A stretch of DNA of 56,831 nucleotides, taken from positions 1 through 56,831 of the forward strand of contig JAUQQA010000013.1 in NCBI GenBank assembly GCA_030550095.1. Reading direction: 5' to 3'. Of this stretch, positions 16,993-26,747 are shown piece after piece. This stretch comes from Chloroflexota bacterium. Its GTDB lineage: Bacteria; Chloroflexota; Anaerolineae; J036; Brachytrichaceae. A program made the translations under genes and the position numbers. Position 1 is the stretch's first letter. Every line of letters begins with the position of its first letter. Below the pieces are notes generated by a model. The model was not told the origin of the DNA. It ran no database searches and was given only the letters and a program-made list of their open reading frames with translations.

Positions 16993-18453
16993 ATGAACGT
17001 TGAGCTTCGGCATATCCATAAGTGGTTTGGGAGCGTGCACGCCAACGACGATGTTTCGCTGCGCGTGCGCGCTGGCAGCATCCACGGCTTGCTTGGCGAG
17101 AACGGCGCCGGCAAGAGCACCCTTGCCAAGATCCTCAGCGGCTACATTACGCGCGACAGCGGCGAGATCCTCCTCGACGGCAACCCTGTGGACATTCGCA
17201 CGCCCACCGACGCCATTCGCGCCGGCATTGGAATGCTGCACCAGGACCCGCTCGACTTTCCGCCGCTAACAGTGCTCGAGAACTTCATGCTTGGTCAGGC
17301 GGGCAAGACGTTGTGGCTGGATCATCGCAGCGCGCGTCGCGCCTTCCTCGCGCTTGCGGCGCGCTTCCAATTTGACCTGAACCCCGATGCGCACGTGAGT
17401 GAGCTTACTGTGGGCGAGCGCCAACAGCTAGAGATGGTGCGCTTGCTTGCGCTCGGCACGCGCGTGCTGATCCTCGACGAGCCGACCACGGGGATCTCAG
17501 CCGAGCAGAAGATGCTGCTCTTCGCTGCGTTGCGGCAGCTTGCTGCCGAAGGCAAGGCGATCATTTTCGTCTCACACAAGCTCGAGGATGTAGAGGCGCT
17601 CTGCGATGAGGTCACTGTGTTGCGCCATGGGCGCGTGGTTGGCACAGTCTCGCTGCCATGTCCTGCGGAGACCCTGGTGGCGATGATGTTCGGCAAGGTC
17701 CTCGTCGAGCCGGCGAAACCCCATACCGCCCGAGACGCCGTCGCGTTGGAGCTGCACAACGTCGCGATCCGCACCGAGCTGTTCGATCTCCATGTGCCAC
17801 ACCTAGCCGTGCATCGCGGCGAGGTGATCGGCTTAGCCGGGTTGGAGGGGAGCGGACAGCAGGCTTTTCTCGAGGCGTGCGCAGGAGTGGGGCGGCTGGC
17901 GCACGGCACCTTGCGCATCAACGGGCAAGACTTGACCCACCGCCCTTACCGTGATTACCTTGCCGCTGGGGTGTGCTACGTGCCCGCTGACCGATTGCGC
18001 GATGGTTTAATCGCTGGCTTGACCATCCGCGAGCACGTCGCGCTGCGCGCGCCGCGCGGCTTTTTTATCAACCACGCCTACACAGCCCAACTTGCCGAAG
18101 AGGCAATCCGCGCCTTTAACATTCGCGGCACGCCAGACTCGCGCGTGGAGCGTCTCTCGGGCGGCAATCAGCAACGCACACAGCTCGCGTTGATGCCCTC
18201 GCCGCTGAGTGTGCTGCTCATGGAACACCCCACACGCGGCTTGGACATTGAGAGCACGCTCTGGGTCTGGCAACAGCTCATCGCACGCTGCCAACAAGGC
18301 ACAGCGATTGTGTTTGCCTCATCTGACCTAGACGAAATCTTGCGCTACAGCGACCGCGTGCTTGTGTTCAGCGGAGGACGCATCTCGCCGCCGCTGAGCA
18401 CAACAACGCTCACCGTGGACCAGCTCGGGCACATGATCGGAGGCAAATTCTGA
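16993..18453 (+). CDS. Nucleoside-type ABC transporter ATPase (two ABC domains)
   Basis: A 486-residue protein with two ATP-binding domains. The first (about 1-235) has GENGAGKST, the signature LTVGERQQLEMVR, and Walker B VLILDEPTTG. The second (about 250-486) is degenerate: its P-loop region reads GLEGSGQQAF, the signature is LSGGNQQRTQLA, and Walker B is VLLMEHPTRGLD. This layout is that of the sugar and BMP-dependent nucleoside importers (YufO/NupO, RbsA). With the two following permeases, nucleosides are the likely substrates. The ATG at 16993 gives a standard N-terminus. A TACACT at 16954-16959 may be its -10 box. No BMP-family lipoprotein gene is adjacent. Confidence 0.88.
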   Translation: MNVELRHIHKWFGSVHANDDVSLRVRAGSIHGLLGENGAGKSTLAKILSGYITRDSGEILLDGNPVDIRTPTDAIRAGIGMLHQDPLDFPPLTVLENFMLGQAGKTLWLDHRSARRAFLALAARFQFDLNPDAHVSELTVGERQQLEMVRLLALGTRVLILDEPTTGISAEQKMLLFAALRQLAAEGKAIIFVSHKLEDVEALCDEVTVLRHGRVVGTVSLPCPAETLVAMMFGKVLVEPAKPHTARDAVALELHNVAIRTELFDLHVPHLAVHRGEVIGLAGLEGSGQQAFLEACAGVGRLAHGTLRINGQDLTHRPYRDYLAAGVCYVPADRLRDGLIAGLTIREHVALRAPRGFFINHAYTAQLAEEAIRAFNIRGTPDSRVERLSGGNQQRTQLALMPSPLSVLLMEHPTRGLDIESTLWVWQQLIARCQQGTAIVFASSDLDEILRYSDRVLVFSGGRISPPLSTTTLTVDQLGHMIGGKF

Positions 18454-18455
18454 GT

Positions 18456-19511
18456 ATGGCTGCGATCCCTGCCTTGCGCGAAAGCGCCTTCGCAACTGCA
18501 CATCGGGTCGGCGCCTTGGTTGCTGCGTTGGTGCTGCTAGTGGCGCTCGTGCTGCTCGTCGGCGAGTCGCCACTGGCGGTGTTTGGCGCGTTGCTCAACG
18601 GCGCCTTCGGCACTTGGGACCAAGTGGGGCGCGTGGTCAACACGCTGACAGTGCTGCTCCTGTGCTCCGCAGGATTGGTGTTCACGTTCAACGCTGGGCT
18701 TTACAACCTCGGCGTTGAAGGGCAGGTGACCGTGGGCGCGATCGCCACTACGTTCGTCCTGCGGCTGGTGGGCGAGATGCTGCCTGGTCCGCTTGCGATC
18801 ACGCTCAGCCTCGTTGCCGGCGCACTCGGCGGCGTGAGCTGGGGGCTGGTCGCGGGCGCACTCAAGGTGTATGGTCGTGTGAGCGAGATCTTCGCGGGCT
18901 TGGGGCTGAACTTCATCGCGCAGGGCGCTGCGATTTATCTCGTCTTCGGCCCGTGGAAGCGCCCAGGCGTCGCATCCACAAGCGGCACAGAGCCGTTCGG
19001 CGAACATCTGTGGTTGGGCACCTTCGGGCGCACCGAGGCCACTCCTGTTGGCGTGGCGTTGGCGCTGATCGGCTTGCTCTTCACCATCCTCATCATGCAG
19101 CGCACCTACTTTGGCTTGCGCTTGCGCGCTGTAGGTCATAACCCGCGCGCTGCCGACATCCTCGGCGTCTCTTCAGCAAGACACTTGCTCAGCGCGTTTG
19201 CGCTCTGTGGCGTGTTCGCAGGTGTGGCGGGCGCGTTGCAGGTGGTGGGCAACTACCACCGCCTCACACCAACCATCTCGGGCGGCTTGGGCTTTTTGGG
19301 GCTGCTGGTGGTGATGCTCGCGGGGTTCAACGCGCTGTTCGTGTTGCCGATTGCGTTCTTCTTTAGCGCGCTCAACGTGGGCAGTTTGCAACTGCCGCTT
19401 GTGTTGCAGCGTGTGGACTCATCACTTTCGGGCGTGATTCAAGGCGTGTTGGTGCTTGCCGCGCTGATGGGGCGCGGGTTGGCGCAGCGCCGCGCAGGAG
19501 GGAGCGCATGA
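18456..19511 (+). CDS. Nucleoside-type ABC permease 1 (YufP/NupP-like)
   Basis: A 351-residue permease with about eight to ten hydrophobic segments. It shows family features of BPD_transp_2: FNAGLYNLGVEGQVTVGAI, the RAVGHNPRAADILGVSS coupling region near 225-242, and ISGGLGFLGLLVVMLAG. It begins 2 nt after the ATPase stop and its last bases overlap the second permease (ATGA), so all three are translated together. Confidence 0.88.
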   Translation: MAAIPALRESAFATAHRVGALVAALVLLVALVLLVGESPLAVFGALLNGAFGTWDQVGRVVNTLTVLLLCSAGLVFTFNAGLYNLGVEGQVTVGAIATTFVLRLVGEMLPGPLAITLSLVAGALGGVSWGLVAGALKVYGRVSEIFAGLGLNFIAQGAAIYLVFGPWKRPGVASTSGTEPFGEHLWLGTFGRTEATPVGVALALIGLLFTILIMQRTYFGLRLRAVGHNPRAADILGVSSARHLLSAFALCGVFAGVAGALQVVGNYHRLTPTISGGLGFLGLLVVMLAGFNALFVLPIAFFFSALNVGSLQLPLVLQRVDSSLSGVIQGVLVLAALMGRGLAQRRAGGSA

Positions 19512-20482
19512 GCGGAGAGCAAATCCTAGTCGTGCTTGCCACCGCGATCGCCTCGGCGACGCCGCTTGTGTTTGCCGTGATCGGCGAGACGCTCTCCGAG
19601 CGCGCAGGCGTGATCAACCTCTCCGCTGAGGGCACCATCATGTTCTGCGCGATGGTCGGCTTTGCCGCTGCGCTTGCGAGCGGCAGCGTGTGGTTGGGAT
19701 TTCTCGCTGCGGCAGCAGTGGGCGCGCTCATCGCGCTCATCGTCGCCTTCAACGCGATCACGCTGCGTCAGTCGCAGATCGCGGTGGGGTTCGTGCTGGC
19801 GCTGTTGTTCAGCGATCTCTCTTCGTTTCTCGGCGTGCCGATCGTGCGCATCCCCGGCCCAACGGTGCCGGCGATGCCGCTGCCTTTGCTCAGCGAATTG
19901 CCGATCGTGGGGCGATTGCTGTTCAGCAGCGATGTGGTGGTATATGCCAGCTACGTCTTGATCGCGATCACATGGCTGTTCTTCTATCGCACGCGCGCGG
20001 GCTTGATGCTGCGCGCGATCGGTGAACAACCCAACGCGGCATTTGCACGCGGCGCCGACGTGATCCGCCTTCGCTACCTCTATACGCTCATCGGCGGCGC
20101 GCTGATGGGCATTGCGGGCGCTGCGTTCTCGCTTGACTTCAAGGCGGGGTGGAGCTTTCGGCACACCGGCGGCTACGGATGGATCGCGCTGGCGATTGTG
20201 ATCTTCGGTGGGTGGAACCCCCTGCGCGCAGCGTTTGGCGCTTACCTCTTCGGCGTGTTGCAATCGCTTGCAAGCGTGGCCCAGGATCAATTCCAAGGCG
20301 TCCCCACCCAGGTGCTGAACGTGGCGCCATTCGCGCTGATGATCCTATTCCTCGTGCTCACCTCGGCAGGATGGCTGGATCGCCTGCTCGTGCGCGCGCC
20401 TGCAAGCGTACGTCGGCGCGTGTTACAAACGCTGCGCACAGCGCCCCCTGCCGCGCTCGGCAAGCCGTTTGTGCAAGACTGA
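19508..20482 (+). CDS. Nucleoside-type ABC permease 2 (YufQ/NupQ-like)
   Basis: A 324-residue permease paired with the previous one. Visible features are the N-terminal ATPLVFAVIGETLSERAGVINLSAEGTIMF, the loop RAIGEQPNAAFARGADVIRLRY, and WIALAIVIFGGWNPLRAAFGAYLFG. The last is the usual YufQ signature near residue 225-250. It ends the transporter operon. Confidence 0.88.
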   Translation: MSGEQILVVLATAIASATPLVFAVIGETLSERAGVINLSAEGTIMFCAMVGFAAALASGSVWLGFLAAAAVGALIALIVAFNAITLRQSQIAVGFVLALLFSDLSSFLGVPIVRIPGPTVPAMPLPLLSELPIVGRLLFSSDVVVYASYVLIAITWLFFYRTRAGLMLRAIGEQPNAAFARGADVIRLRYLYTLIGGALMGIAGAAFSLDFKAGWSFRHTGGYGWIALAIVIFGGWNPLRAAFGAYLFGVLQSLASVAQDQFQGVPTQVLNVAPFALMILFLVLTSAGWLDRLLVRAPASVRRRVLQTLRTAPPAALGKPFVQD

Positions 20483-20506
20483 GCACGCGCGCATAACCTG
20501 TAAGCG

Positions 20507-21262
20507 ATGCGCTCCACCATTCCACTCGAAGCGCTCAAGCGCCACCTCGTAGGCGAGGGCGCTGTGCTCATCGAGGGCAAACGCGCGCGCTTCGTGCTGC
20601 CACCTACGCCCGCTGACCGCTACGCCGATGCGCAGCTCGACGACTACCCACACACGTTGCCGCGCCAGTTCACGCGCCAACCGCCGCAGACGCTGGTGGT
20701 GCGCGTGCGCTTCTCGCACCCGAGCGGCGCGCTGAAAGGCACAGCGGGCTTCGGATTTTGGAATCATCCCTTCACGCGCAACGGCGACGTGCTCGCGCCG
20801 CCGCGCAACGTGTGGTTCTTTTACAACTCGCCCGAGAGCATGCTGCGCGTCTCCTCGCAAGGCGCGGCACATGGTTTCAAAGCTTCGGTGCTCAACGCGC
20901 GCCTGCCGTTTTCCGAGCGCGGGCGATTCGGCAGTGCGGCGCTTTGGCTTGCCAACCGCGCCCTGCGCATGCCTTTGCTAGCGCGCTTGGCGCTGGCGCT
21001 TGGGCGCCGCAATGCTGGCGCGCAGGAGCAGTTCCTCGATCTCGACCTCACGCAGTGGCACACCTTTGCGCTCGAGTGGGGATGCGACGAAGCGCGGTTC
21101 TTCGTGGATGAGCAACTTGTGCTGCGCGCGACTAACCCACCCTGTGAGCCGCTCGGCTTTGCGATGTGGATCGACAACTACCGCGCCGCAGCCGACGCCG
21201 CGTATGGGTTCGCTTACCTAGCGATTGCCGAAGAGCAATGGATGGAAGTGGAGTGGTTATGA
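20507..21262 (+). CDS. Uncharacterised protein with concanavalin-like fold
   Basis: A 251-residue protein without signal peptide or membrane segments. The second half has the pattern of a concanavalin A-like (GH16/laminarinase superfamily) beta sandwich: LTQWHTFALEWGCDEARFFVDEQLVLRA followed by PLGFAMWIDNYRA. The glutamates of the GH16 active site (ExDxxE) are not present; the equivalent segment reads QFLDLDL. It is therefore more likely a carbohydrate-binding or structural relative than an active glycosidase. It begins 24 nt after the transporter operon and may be co-transcribed. It overlaps the convergent UbiB gene by 6 bp. Confidence 0.6.
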   Translation: MRSTIPLEALKRHLVGEGAVLIEGKRARFVLPPTPADRYADAQLDDYPHTLPRQFTRQPPQTLVVRVRFSHPSGALKGTAGFGFWNHPFTRNGDVLAPPRNVWFFYNSPESMLRVSSQGAAHGFKASVLNARLPFSERGRFGSAALWLANRALRMPLLARLALALGRRNAGAQEQFLDLDLTQWHTFALEWGCDEARFFVDEQLVLRATNPPCEPLGFAMWIDNYRAAADAAYGFAYLAIAEEQWMEVEWL

Positions 21263-23059
21263 GCGCATCAGCAGGCGCACAAGCACCACCGCAGCCAACG
21301 TCAACGCTACCGCGCCAACCCAAGCCAGGTTGTTGATGAGCAACAGCGTGCCGCTCATCAGCAGCGCCGTGAACACCAGCGCCCAGGTCAGCCGCTCCAC
21401 GCTGCGCTCGATGCGGCGCAAATCATTGGTGGAACTTGGGCTGAGCTGCGCGCGCACTTCGAGCTGACCGCTTAGCGCGCGCGAGAAGAACGCCTCACTC
21501 TGCCCTGGCAGTTGCACCGCCTGGCGCAGCAGACGCGCGCCCTCGTTGATCACGGTGCTCACCGTGCGCTGGCTGAGCTGTTGCTGCTGCTCAGCTTGCT
21601 GCGCGAAGGGCTGTAGCGCCTGCCACGGATTGAAGTCGGGGTCCAGCGCCGTGAGCATCCCGGCGAGGATGTTCGCCGCCCGCCCCAGATACAACACGTT
21701 CTGCGGGATCTGGAACGGCAACGTGGAGAGCAGATCGCGAAACTCCAGCCCGAAACGGTACATCTCCTCGAACTCCACGTTGCTGAGGTCGTTGAGCGCG
21801 ACGCCCCAGAAGCGGTCGAACAACTGCGCGATGGCTTGCTCCACGCGCGCCAGGTCAGCATCGGGCAAAAAGAAGCCAAGGCGCTGCGCGGAAAGCGTCC
21901 AACGATGCGCGTCCTTCAGCGTAACGGCAATGATGAACTCGCGCAGCTCTTGCACGAAGTTCGGCGGCAGGCGCCCCATCATGCCGAAGTCCACATAGGT
22001 GAGGCGAAAGGGGCGCCCTTCGCCGATCGGCACACGCCACGCGCGCGCCGTCTCAATATCCAACGGCTGGACGAACAAGTTGCCTGGGTGCGGGTCGGCG
22101 TGAAAGAAGCCATGGGTGAAGACCTGCTCCAAGTACGTCTCGAACAGCTTGCGCGCCACCTCACGCCGCGAGACACCAGCGCTCGCAAGTCCTTCAAAAT
22201 CGGTGATCTTGATGTCTTCGACGTTCTTGAGCACGATGACGTGCTTGGTGGTGAGCGCGTGGTACACGCGCGGCACGCGCACGCCGGGATCGCGCAAGAA
22301 GTTGCGGTTGAACGTCTCGGCGTTTTGCGCCTCGCGCAGGTAGTCCAACTCCTCGAACACCACGTCGGCGAACTCCTGCACGAGCGCGTCGAGGTTGGCG
22401 CGGCGCCGGATCGGCTCGTAGAGCTTGAGCCATCCCACGATGGTGCGCAGCGACTGGAGGTCGGTGCGCACGATCGCCTCCATGTGCGGGCGCTGCACCT
22501 TCACCACCACACGTTGGGGCGTGGGCGGCTTGCCGTTCTGCACCGGCACGAACTCCGAACGCAACACTGCCAAATACACCTGACCGAACGAAGCCGCCGC
22601 CACAGGTTCGGGGTCGAACTCCTCAAACACACTGTGGATGGGACGCCCCAGCTCGCGCTCGATGCGCGCGAGCATGATCGGTGTTGGCTCTGGGGGCACG
22701 GCGTCTTGCAAGCCGCTCAGCTCTGCGATCACCTCGGGCGGTAACAAATCCACGCGGCTGCTGAGGAACTGCCCAAGCTTGATCCAAACCCCGCCGAGGT
22801 CCACCGCCAACGCCCGGAAGCGCGCCGCCAGCCGCACCAAACGCTTGATGCGCGTTTGCTCCACGCGCGCCTTGCCGATCAAGCGCGCCATGAGCACTTC
22901 CCAGAAGATGAACGAAAGCACCATGCGCGCGCCGAACCACAACGCGCGGCGCGCGCGCCGCTTGAGCACACTGGGGCGCAAGGGTGGCTCGGGCACAGGC
23001 TGCGGCAGTGGCTGCGTAGCCTGCGCCTTGTGCTGCGCGATGGCTTCAGCGGAGATCAT
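21257..23059 (-). CDS. UbiB/ABC1-family atypical kinase
   Basis: A 600-residue protein of the AarF/UbiB/ADCK family. Characteristic motifs are the KxGQ-type helix VWIKLGQFLSSRVDLLPPEV near 92-112 and the Ala-rich nucleotide loop AAASFGQVYLAVL near 150. Further on are the catalytic-loop region HGFFHADPHPGNLF near 312 and YVDFGMMGRL near 350. Two hydrophobic segments at the C-terminus suggest membrane anchoring, as in UbiB. These ATPases support isoprenoid quinone or lipid metabolism. The N-terminal 30 residues are Pro/Gln-rich and probably disordered. The gene is transcribed divergently from the 2-hydroxyacid dehydrogenase homologue. Confidence 0.9.
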   Translation of the reverse strand: MISAEAIAQHKAQATQPLPQPVPEPPLRPSVLKRRARRALWFGARMVLSFIFWEVLMARLIGKARVEQTRIKRLVRLAARFRALAVDLGGVWIKLGQFLSSRVDLLPPEVIAELSGLQDAVPPEPTPIMLARIERELGRPIHSVFEEFDPEPVAAASFGQVYLAVLRSEFVPVQNGKPPTPQRVVVKVQRPHMEAIVRTDLQSLRTIVGWLKLYEPIRRRANLDALVQEFADVVFEELDYLREAQNAETFNRNFLRDPGVRVPRVYHALTTKHVIVLKNVEDIKITDFEGLASAGVSRREVARKLFETYLEQVFTHGFFHADPHPGNLFVQPLDIETARAWRVPIGEGRPFRLTYVDFGMMGRLPPNFVQELREFIIAVTLKDAHRWTLSAQRLGFFLPDADLARVEQAIAQLFDRFWGVALNDLSNVEFEEMYRFGLEFRDLLSTLPFQIPQNVLYLGRAANILAGMLTALDPDFNPWQALQPFAQQAEQQQQLSQRTVSTVINEGARLLRQAVQLPGQSEAFFSRALSGQLEVRAQLSPSSTNDLRRIERSVERLTWALVFTALLMSGTLLLINNLAWVGAVALTLAAVVLVRLLMRS

Positions 23060-23070
23060 GATGCGTGTTC

Positions 23071-23076
23071 ACCATA
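23071..23076 (-). promoter_or_regulatory. Putative -10 of the UbiB gene
   Basis: TATGGT on the minus strand ends 11 nt before the ATG at 23059, in the divergent intergenic gap. Confidence 0.35.
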
Positions 23077-23105
23077 CCCATCTCACGTGAGGAAACGCTG
23101 AGTCG

Positions 23106-23111
23106 TACACT
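23106..23111 (+). promoter_or_regulatory. Putative leaderless -10 of the 2-hydroxyacid dehydrogenase homologue
   Basis: TACACT ends 6 nt before the ATG at 23118. No Shine-Dalgarno site is present. Confidence 0.45.
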
Positions 23112-23117
23112 GGTCGC

Positions 23118-24146
23118 ATGAACGTCCTTTATCTCTGCCCGCTGGGCAAGCAGCACCAAGCTTGGCGACTGCAAGCCGCGCCTGCAGATGTGCGCGTCGT
23201 GATGCTGCGCTCCTCCGAAGCGCCCCGCGAACGCGTGCAGCAGCATCTGCGCGATGCCGATGTGCTGATCACCGAGCGCAGCGGCGCAGTCGATCGCGCC
23301 TTGCTCGAGCACGCGCCAAGGCTGAAGTTGGTCCAGCGCATCGGCTCGCTATACCACGACATTGACCTCGACGCCGCGCGCGAGCGTGGGGTCGCTGTGT
23401 GCGTGCGCCCGATCATCGGCACGATCGCTGTCGCGGAGCACGTGCTGCTGCAAATCCTCGCCGTGCTGCGCCGCGCCATGCCGTTGCAGCATGTGCTGCG
23501 CACCTCGCCCGAAGCCTTTCTGCACACTGGTCCGCGCCGCACTGATGAGGACGTGTTCGCCTTCAACTGGAGCAACCAAACGCGCATTGCGCTGATCTAC
23601 GGCAAGACGATCGGCATCCTCGGCTTCGGCGAGATCGGCGTTGAATTGGCGCGCCGCTTGCAACCGATGGGCTGCCGCGTGCTGTACCACAAACGCCATC
23701 GCCTGCCCTCAGCGGTGGAAAAGGCACTCGGCGCCGAATACCGTGACGCTGAAGCGCTCCTGCGCGAGAGCGACATCGTGGTGTGCCTGCTCCCCTACAG
23801 CACCGAGACCGATCAGTGGCTCAACGCGGAGCGCCTCGCCCTGATGAAGCGCGGCGCGTGGCTGATCGAAGCGGGTAGCGGCAGCGTGGTGGACGAGCGC
23901 GCGGTTGCCGAGGCTGTGCGCAGCGGGCATCTTGCCGGCGCTGCGTTCGACACGTATGAGTGGGAGCCGATCCCGCAAGATAACCCGCTGCTTGCGCTTG
24001 CCGATCAAGACCCCGAGGCAAACCTCTTCCTAACGCCCCACATCGGCAGTTGCAACGACGCCGGACCCGCTAATGAGTTCGCCGCGTTCTACGAGAACGT
24101 GATCCGCCTTCAGCGCGGCAAACCCCTTGTTGGGCGCATCACCTGA
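23118..24146 (+). CDS. D-2-hydroxyacid dehydrogenase family protein with altered active site
   Basis: A 342-residue protein of the D-isomer-specific 2-hydroxyacid dehydrogenase family. The dinucleotide-binding loop is ILGFGEIGVELARRL (169-174), and HKR follows the second strand (191-193), where NAD-dependent members have an acidic residue, hinting at NADP use. Of the catalytic triad, Glu281 (DTYEWEP) and His308 (TPHIG) are in place, but the catalytic Arg is replaced: the usual ARG segment reads GSGSVVDE with Ser at 254. It may therefore have a changed substrate or reaction. It meets glnS tail to tail with no spacer. Confidence 0.85.
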   Translation: MNVLYLCPLGKQHQAWRLQAAPADVRVVMLRSSEAPRERVQQHLRDADVLITERSGAVDRALLEHAPRLKLVQRIGSLYHDIDLDAARERGVAVCVRPIIGTIAVAEHVLLQILAVLRRAMPLQHVLRTSPEAFLHTGPRRTDEDVFAFNWSNQTRIALIYGKTIGILGFGEIGVELARRLQPMGCRVLYHKRHRLPSAVEKALGAEYRDAEALLRESDIVVCLLPYSTETDQWLNAERLALMKRGAWLIEAGSGSVVDERAVAEAVRSGHLAGAAFDTYEWEPIPQDNPLLALADQDPEANLFLTPHIGSCNDAGPANEFAAFYENVIRLQRGKPLVGRIT

Positions 24147-25853
24147 TCACTCCATCTGCTGCTTGATCTTCGCCCATTCATCCTTCAGCGTCACCGCGCG
24201 GTTGAACACAAGCTTCTCGGGCGTTGAATCGGGATCAACGACGAAGTAGCCCAAGCGCTCGAATTGATAGTGCTTGCCAACGGGCGCACCCGCGACGCTG
24301 GGTTCAGCATAGGCTTGCACCACTTCGAGCGAGTTGGGGTTGAGGTAGTCAAGGAAGTTCTCGCCCTCCTCGAGGTCTTCCATGTTGGCGCGCGTGAAGA
24401 GATGATTGTAAAGGCGCACCTCGATAGGCAGTGCGTGCGCAGCGCTCACCCAGTGAATGGTGGCTTTGACCTTGCGCCCGTCTGGGGCGTTGCCGCCGCG
24501 CGTCGCTGGGTCGTAGGTGCAACGCAGCTCGACCACATTGCCCTCGGCGTCCTTCACCACCTCTTCGCACTTGATGAAGTAGCCATAGCGCAAGCGCACC
24601 TCTCGCCCAGGTGCCAGGCGATAAAACTTCGGCGGTGGGTTCTCCATGAAGTCCTCTTGCTCGATGTAGAGCACGCGGCTAAACGGCACTTGGCGCGTGC
24701 CGGCGCTGGGGTCTTCGGGGTTGTTGATTGCCTCCAGCCACTCCACCTGACCCTCGGGGTAATTCTCGATCACCACGCGCAGCGGACGCAACACCGCCAT
24801 GACGCGCGGCGCTGTTTTGTTCAGCTCCTCGCGCAGGCAATGCTCCAGCAACGCGATGTCCACCAAGCTATCGGCCTTGGCGATGCCGATGCGCGCACAA
24901 AAATCGCGAATGGCGCTGGGCGTGTAGCCGCGGCGTCGCAAGCCGCGCAACGTCGGCATGCGAGGATCATCCCAGCCGCGCACGTAGCCGCCTTGCACAA
25001 GCTGGATCAACTTGCGCTTGCTGAGCACGGTGTAGCTCAGCTTCAAACGCGCGAACTCGATCTGGCGCGGCTCGAAGATCTCCAGCTCGCGCAAGAACCA
25101 CTCATAGAGCGGGCGGTGATCCTCATACTCCAGCGAGCAAAGGGAGTGCGTGATGCCCTCGATGCTGTCGCACTGGCCGTGAGCGAAGTCATAGGTGGGG
25201 TAGATGCACCACTTGGTCCCCGTGCGGTGATGCGGCGTGTAGAGGATGCGATACATCACAGGATCGCGGAGGTTGATGTTGCCCGAAGCCATGTCAATCT
25301 TGGCGCGCAGGGTGCGGCTGCCCTCGGGGAACTCGCCGCGACGCATGCGTTCGAACAGCTCCAGGTTTTCCTCCACGCTGCGGTTGCGCCACGGGCTTTC
25401 GCGCCCCGGCGTGGTCAGCGTGCCCCGGTATTCGCGCAGCTCCTCAGGCGAAAGATCGCACACGTAGGCTTTGCCCTTTTTGATCAGCTTGACCGCGAAC
25501 TCGTAGAGCTGCTCGAAGTAGTCGCTGGCGAAGTACAGCCCATCCCACTCATAGCCCAGCCAACGCACGTCTTCGATGATCGCATCTACGTACTCCTGCT
25601 CTTCTTTTACAGGGTTGGTGTCGTCGAAGCGCAAGTTGCACGTGCCGCCGAACTCGCGCGCGATCTCAAAATCCACATACATCGCCTTGGCGTGGCCGAT
25701 GTGCAAGTAGCCGTTCGGCTCTGGTGGGAAGCGCGTGCGCACATAGGTGTAACGCCCAGAGGCGAGGTCGTCGCGGATCGCCGTGCGGATGAAGTCTGAC
25801 TTCTCGGGTTTGGTTTCTGGTTTTAAAGTTGCCGAGGTCGTCTCTGTGGTCAT
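24147..25853 (-). CDS. glnS: Glutaminyl-tRNA synthetase
   Basis: A 568-residue class I synthetase that charges tRNA-Gln directly. It shows the HIGH motif in [18 protein letters not shown] (near 42), [13 protein letters not shown], the KMSKS equivalent YTVLSKRKL near 275, and the two C-terminal beta-barrels of GlnRS (about 345-560), including the region [14 protein letters not shown] near the end. Length fits bacterial GlnRS (about 555). The YqeY protein upstream is not evidence for or against GatCAB. A -10 box (TATACT) lies 10 nt before the ATG, suggesting a very short leader. Confidence 0.96.
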   Translation of the reverse strand: MTTETTSATLKPETKPEKSDFIRTAIRDDLASGRYTYVRTRFPPEPNGYLHIGHAKAMYVDFEIAREFGGTCNLRFDDTNPVKEEQEYVDAIIEDVRWLGYEWDGLYFASDYFEQLYEFAVKLIKKGKAYVCDLSPEELREYRGTLTTPGRESPWRNRSVEENLELFERMRRGEFPEGSRTLRAKIDMASGNINLRDPVMYRILYTPHHRTGTKWCIYPTYDFAHGQCDSIEGITHSLCSLEYEDHRPLYEWFLRELEIFEPRQIEFARLKLSYTVLSKRKLIQLVQGGYVRGWDDPRMPTLRGLRRRGYTPSAIRDFCARIGIAKADSLVDIALLEHCLREELNKTAPRVMAVLRPLRVVIENYPEGQVEWLEAINNPEDPSAGTRQVPFSRVLYIEQEDFMENPPPKFYRLAPGREVRLRYGYFIKCEEVVKDAEGNVVELRCTYDPATRGGNAPDGRKVKATIHWVSAAHALPIEVRLYNHLFTRANMEDLEEGENFLDYLNPNSLEVVQAYAEPSVAGAPVGKHYQFERLGYFVVDPDSTPEKLVFNRAVTLKDEWAKIKQQME

Positions 25854-25863
25854 AGGCGGAGAG

Positions 25864-25869
25864 AGTATA
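25864..25869 (-). promoter_or_regulatory. -10 box of glnS
   Basis: TATACT on the minus strand, ending 10 nt before the glnS ATG at 25853; the 5' UTR would be only a few nucleotides. Confidence 0.5.
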
Positions 25870-25877
25870 AGCAGGAA

Positions 25878-26738
25878 TCAAGCCGCTGCGTGTGCTTTCT
25901 CAGCGCTGATGAGCAGCGCGCCGATCGCCGTGGCGTAGCCGGGGCGGTTGGGGATCAGCACGTCCGCGGCGTAGAGCTGCGCGACGGCTTCGACGACGCG
26001 ACGCGCTGAGCTCATGTCCATTAGGTGACCTACGAACACGATGGGGAACAGCGCTTCTGCGCGCGCTGCGTTCACCGCCGTGATGCTCACCACCTGCGCC
26101 ACCATCGTCACGATCGCAGCGGCAAGGTCAGCGCGCGCGAAGTCCGCGCGCTCGAGCAGGGGCACGCGCCCGAAATTCACCGCCGTCGCATCCGCAGGTA
26201 AGCGCCCAATCGCGCCGCCAACCGCGTCGCGCAGCGAGAGATCAATCGCGTTTGCCTCGCCTTGGAGTGCGAGCGCATCCACCTCGCGCGGGTCCATGCT
26301 GCCGATCAACAGGCGCGCCAAGCCGAGCAAGGTGCCGCCACCCACGGCACTGCCGCTGATGTGGTTCACGTGCCGACCGCGCACCGCCACCACCGCCGTG
26401 CCTGATCCGCAACTTGCCACGGTTGCAGCCTGGAGCTCAGCGCGTGCCTCGCGCGCTAAGCGCAGCGCACCACACCCCACCGACTCCAGTTCGTTCGCGT
26501 GATGAAGGGCAAAACCATCCGCCGCAGAAAGCAGCCTGTGCCGTCCGCCCGTCACCGCAAGCAGCCGCACGTCGCTTGGCGCAACCGCGAGCGCGTCAAG
26601 CACTGCGCGCACCAACGCAGCGCTTGGTTCGTGGTGCCCGCGCAGCGTCACCATGCGCCACGTGTGAAGCGGCGCTTCTGGCGCCGCTGTTGCAACAGCG
26701 TCGAGGTTGGAAAGGCCGAAGTCAATACCAACGTACAC
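25878..26738 (-). CDS. Type II pantothenate kinase
   Basis: A 286-residue protein of the ASKHA fold, related to eukaryotic and staphylococcal (CoaW) pantothenate kinases. Visible elements are the N-terminal phosphate loop YVGIDFGLSNLDAVAT, HHANELESVGCGALRL near 93-108, the glycine-rich ASCGSGTAVVAV, HISGSAVGGGTLLGLARLL near 128-146, and the C-terminal FVGHLMDM and YATAIGALL. It would phosphorylate pantothenate in the first step of CoA synthesis. It follows the DsbB-cytochrome gene by 9 nt and is probably co-transcribed with it. Confidence 0.85.
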   Translation of the reverse strand: MYVGIDFGLSNLDAVATAAPEAPLHTWRMVTLRGHHEPSAALVRAVLDALAVAPSDVRLLAVTGGRHRLLSAADGFALHHANELESVGCGALRLAREARAELQAATVASCGSGTAVVAVRGRHVNHISGSAVGGGTLLGLARLLIGSMDPREVDALALQGEANAIDLSLRDAVGGAIGRLPADATAVNFGRVPLLERADFARADLAAAIVTMVAQVVSITAVNAARAEALFPIVFVGHLMDMSSARRVVEAVAQLYAADVLIPNRPGYATAIGALLISAEKAHAAA

Positions 26739-26747
26739 GCGCGTCTC

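Noticed and set aside
24264-25799. 511-residue plus-strand open frame opposite glnS
   Set aside because: Fully antisense to glnS, low-complexity His/Ala/Arg composition and no ribosome site.
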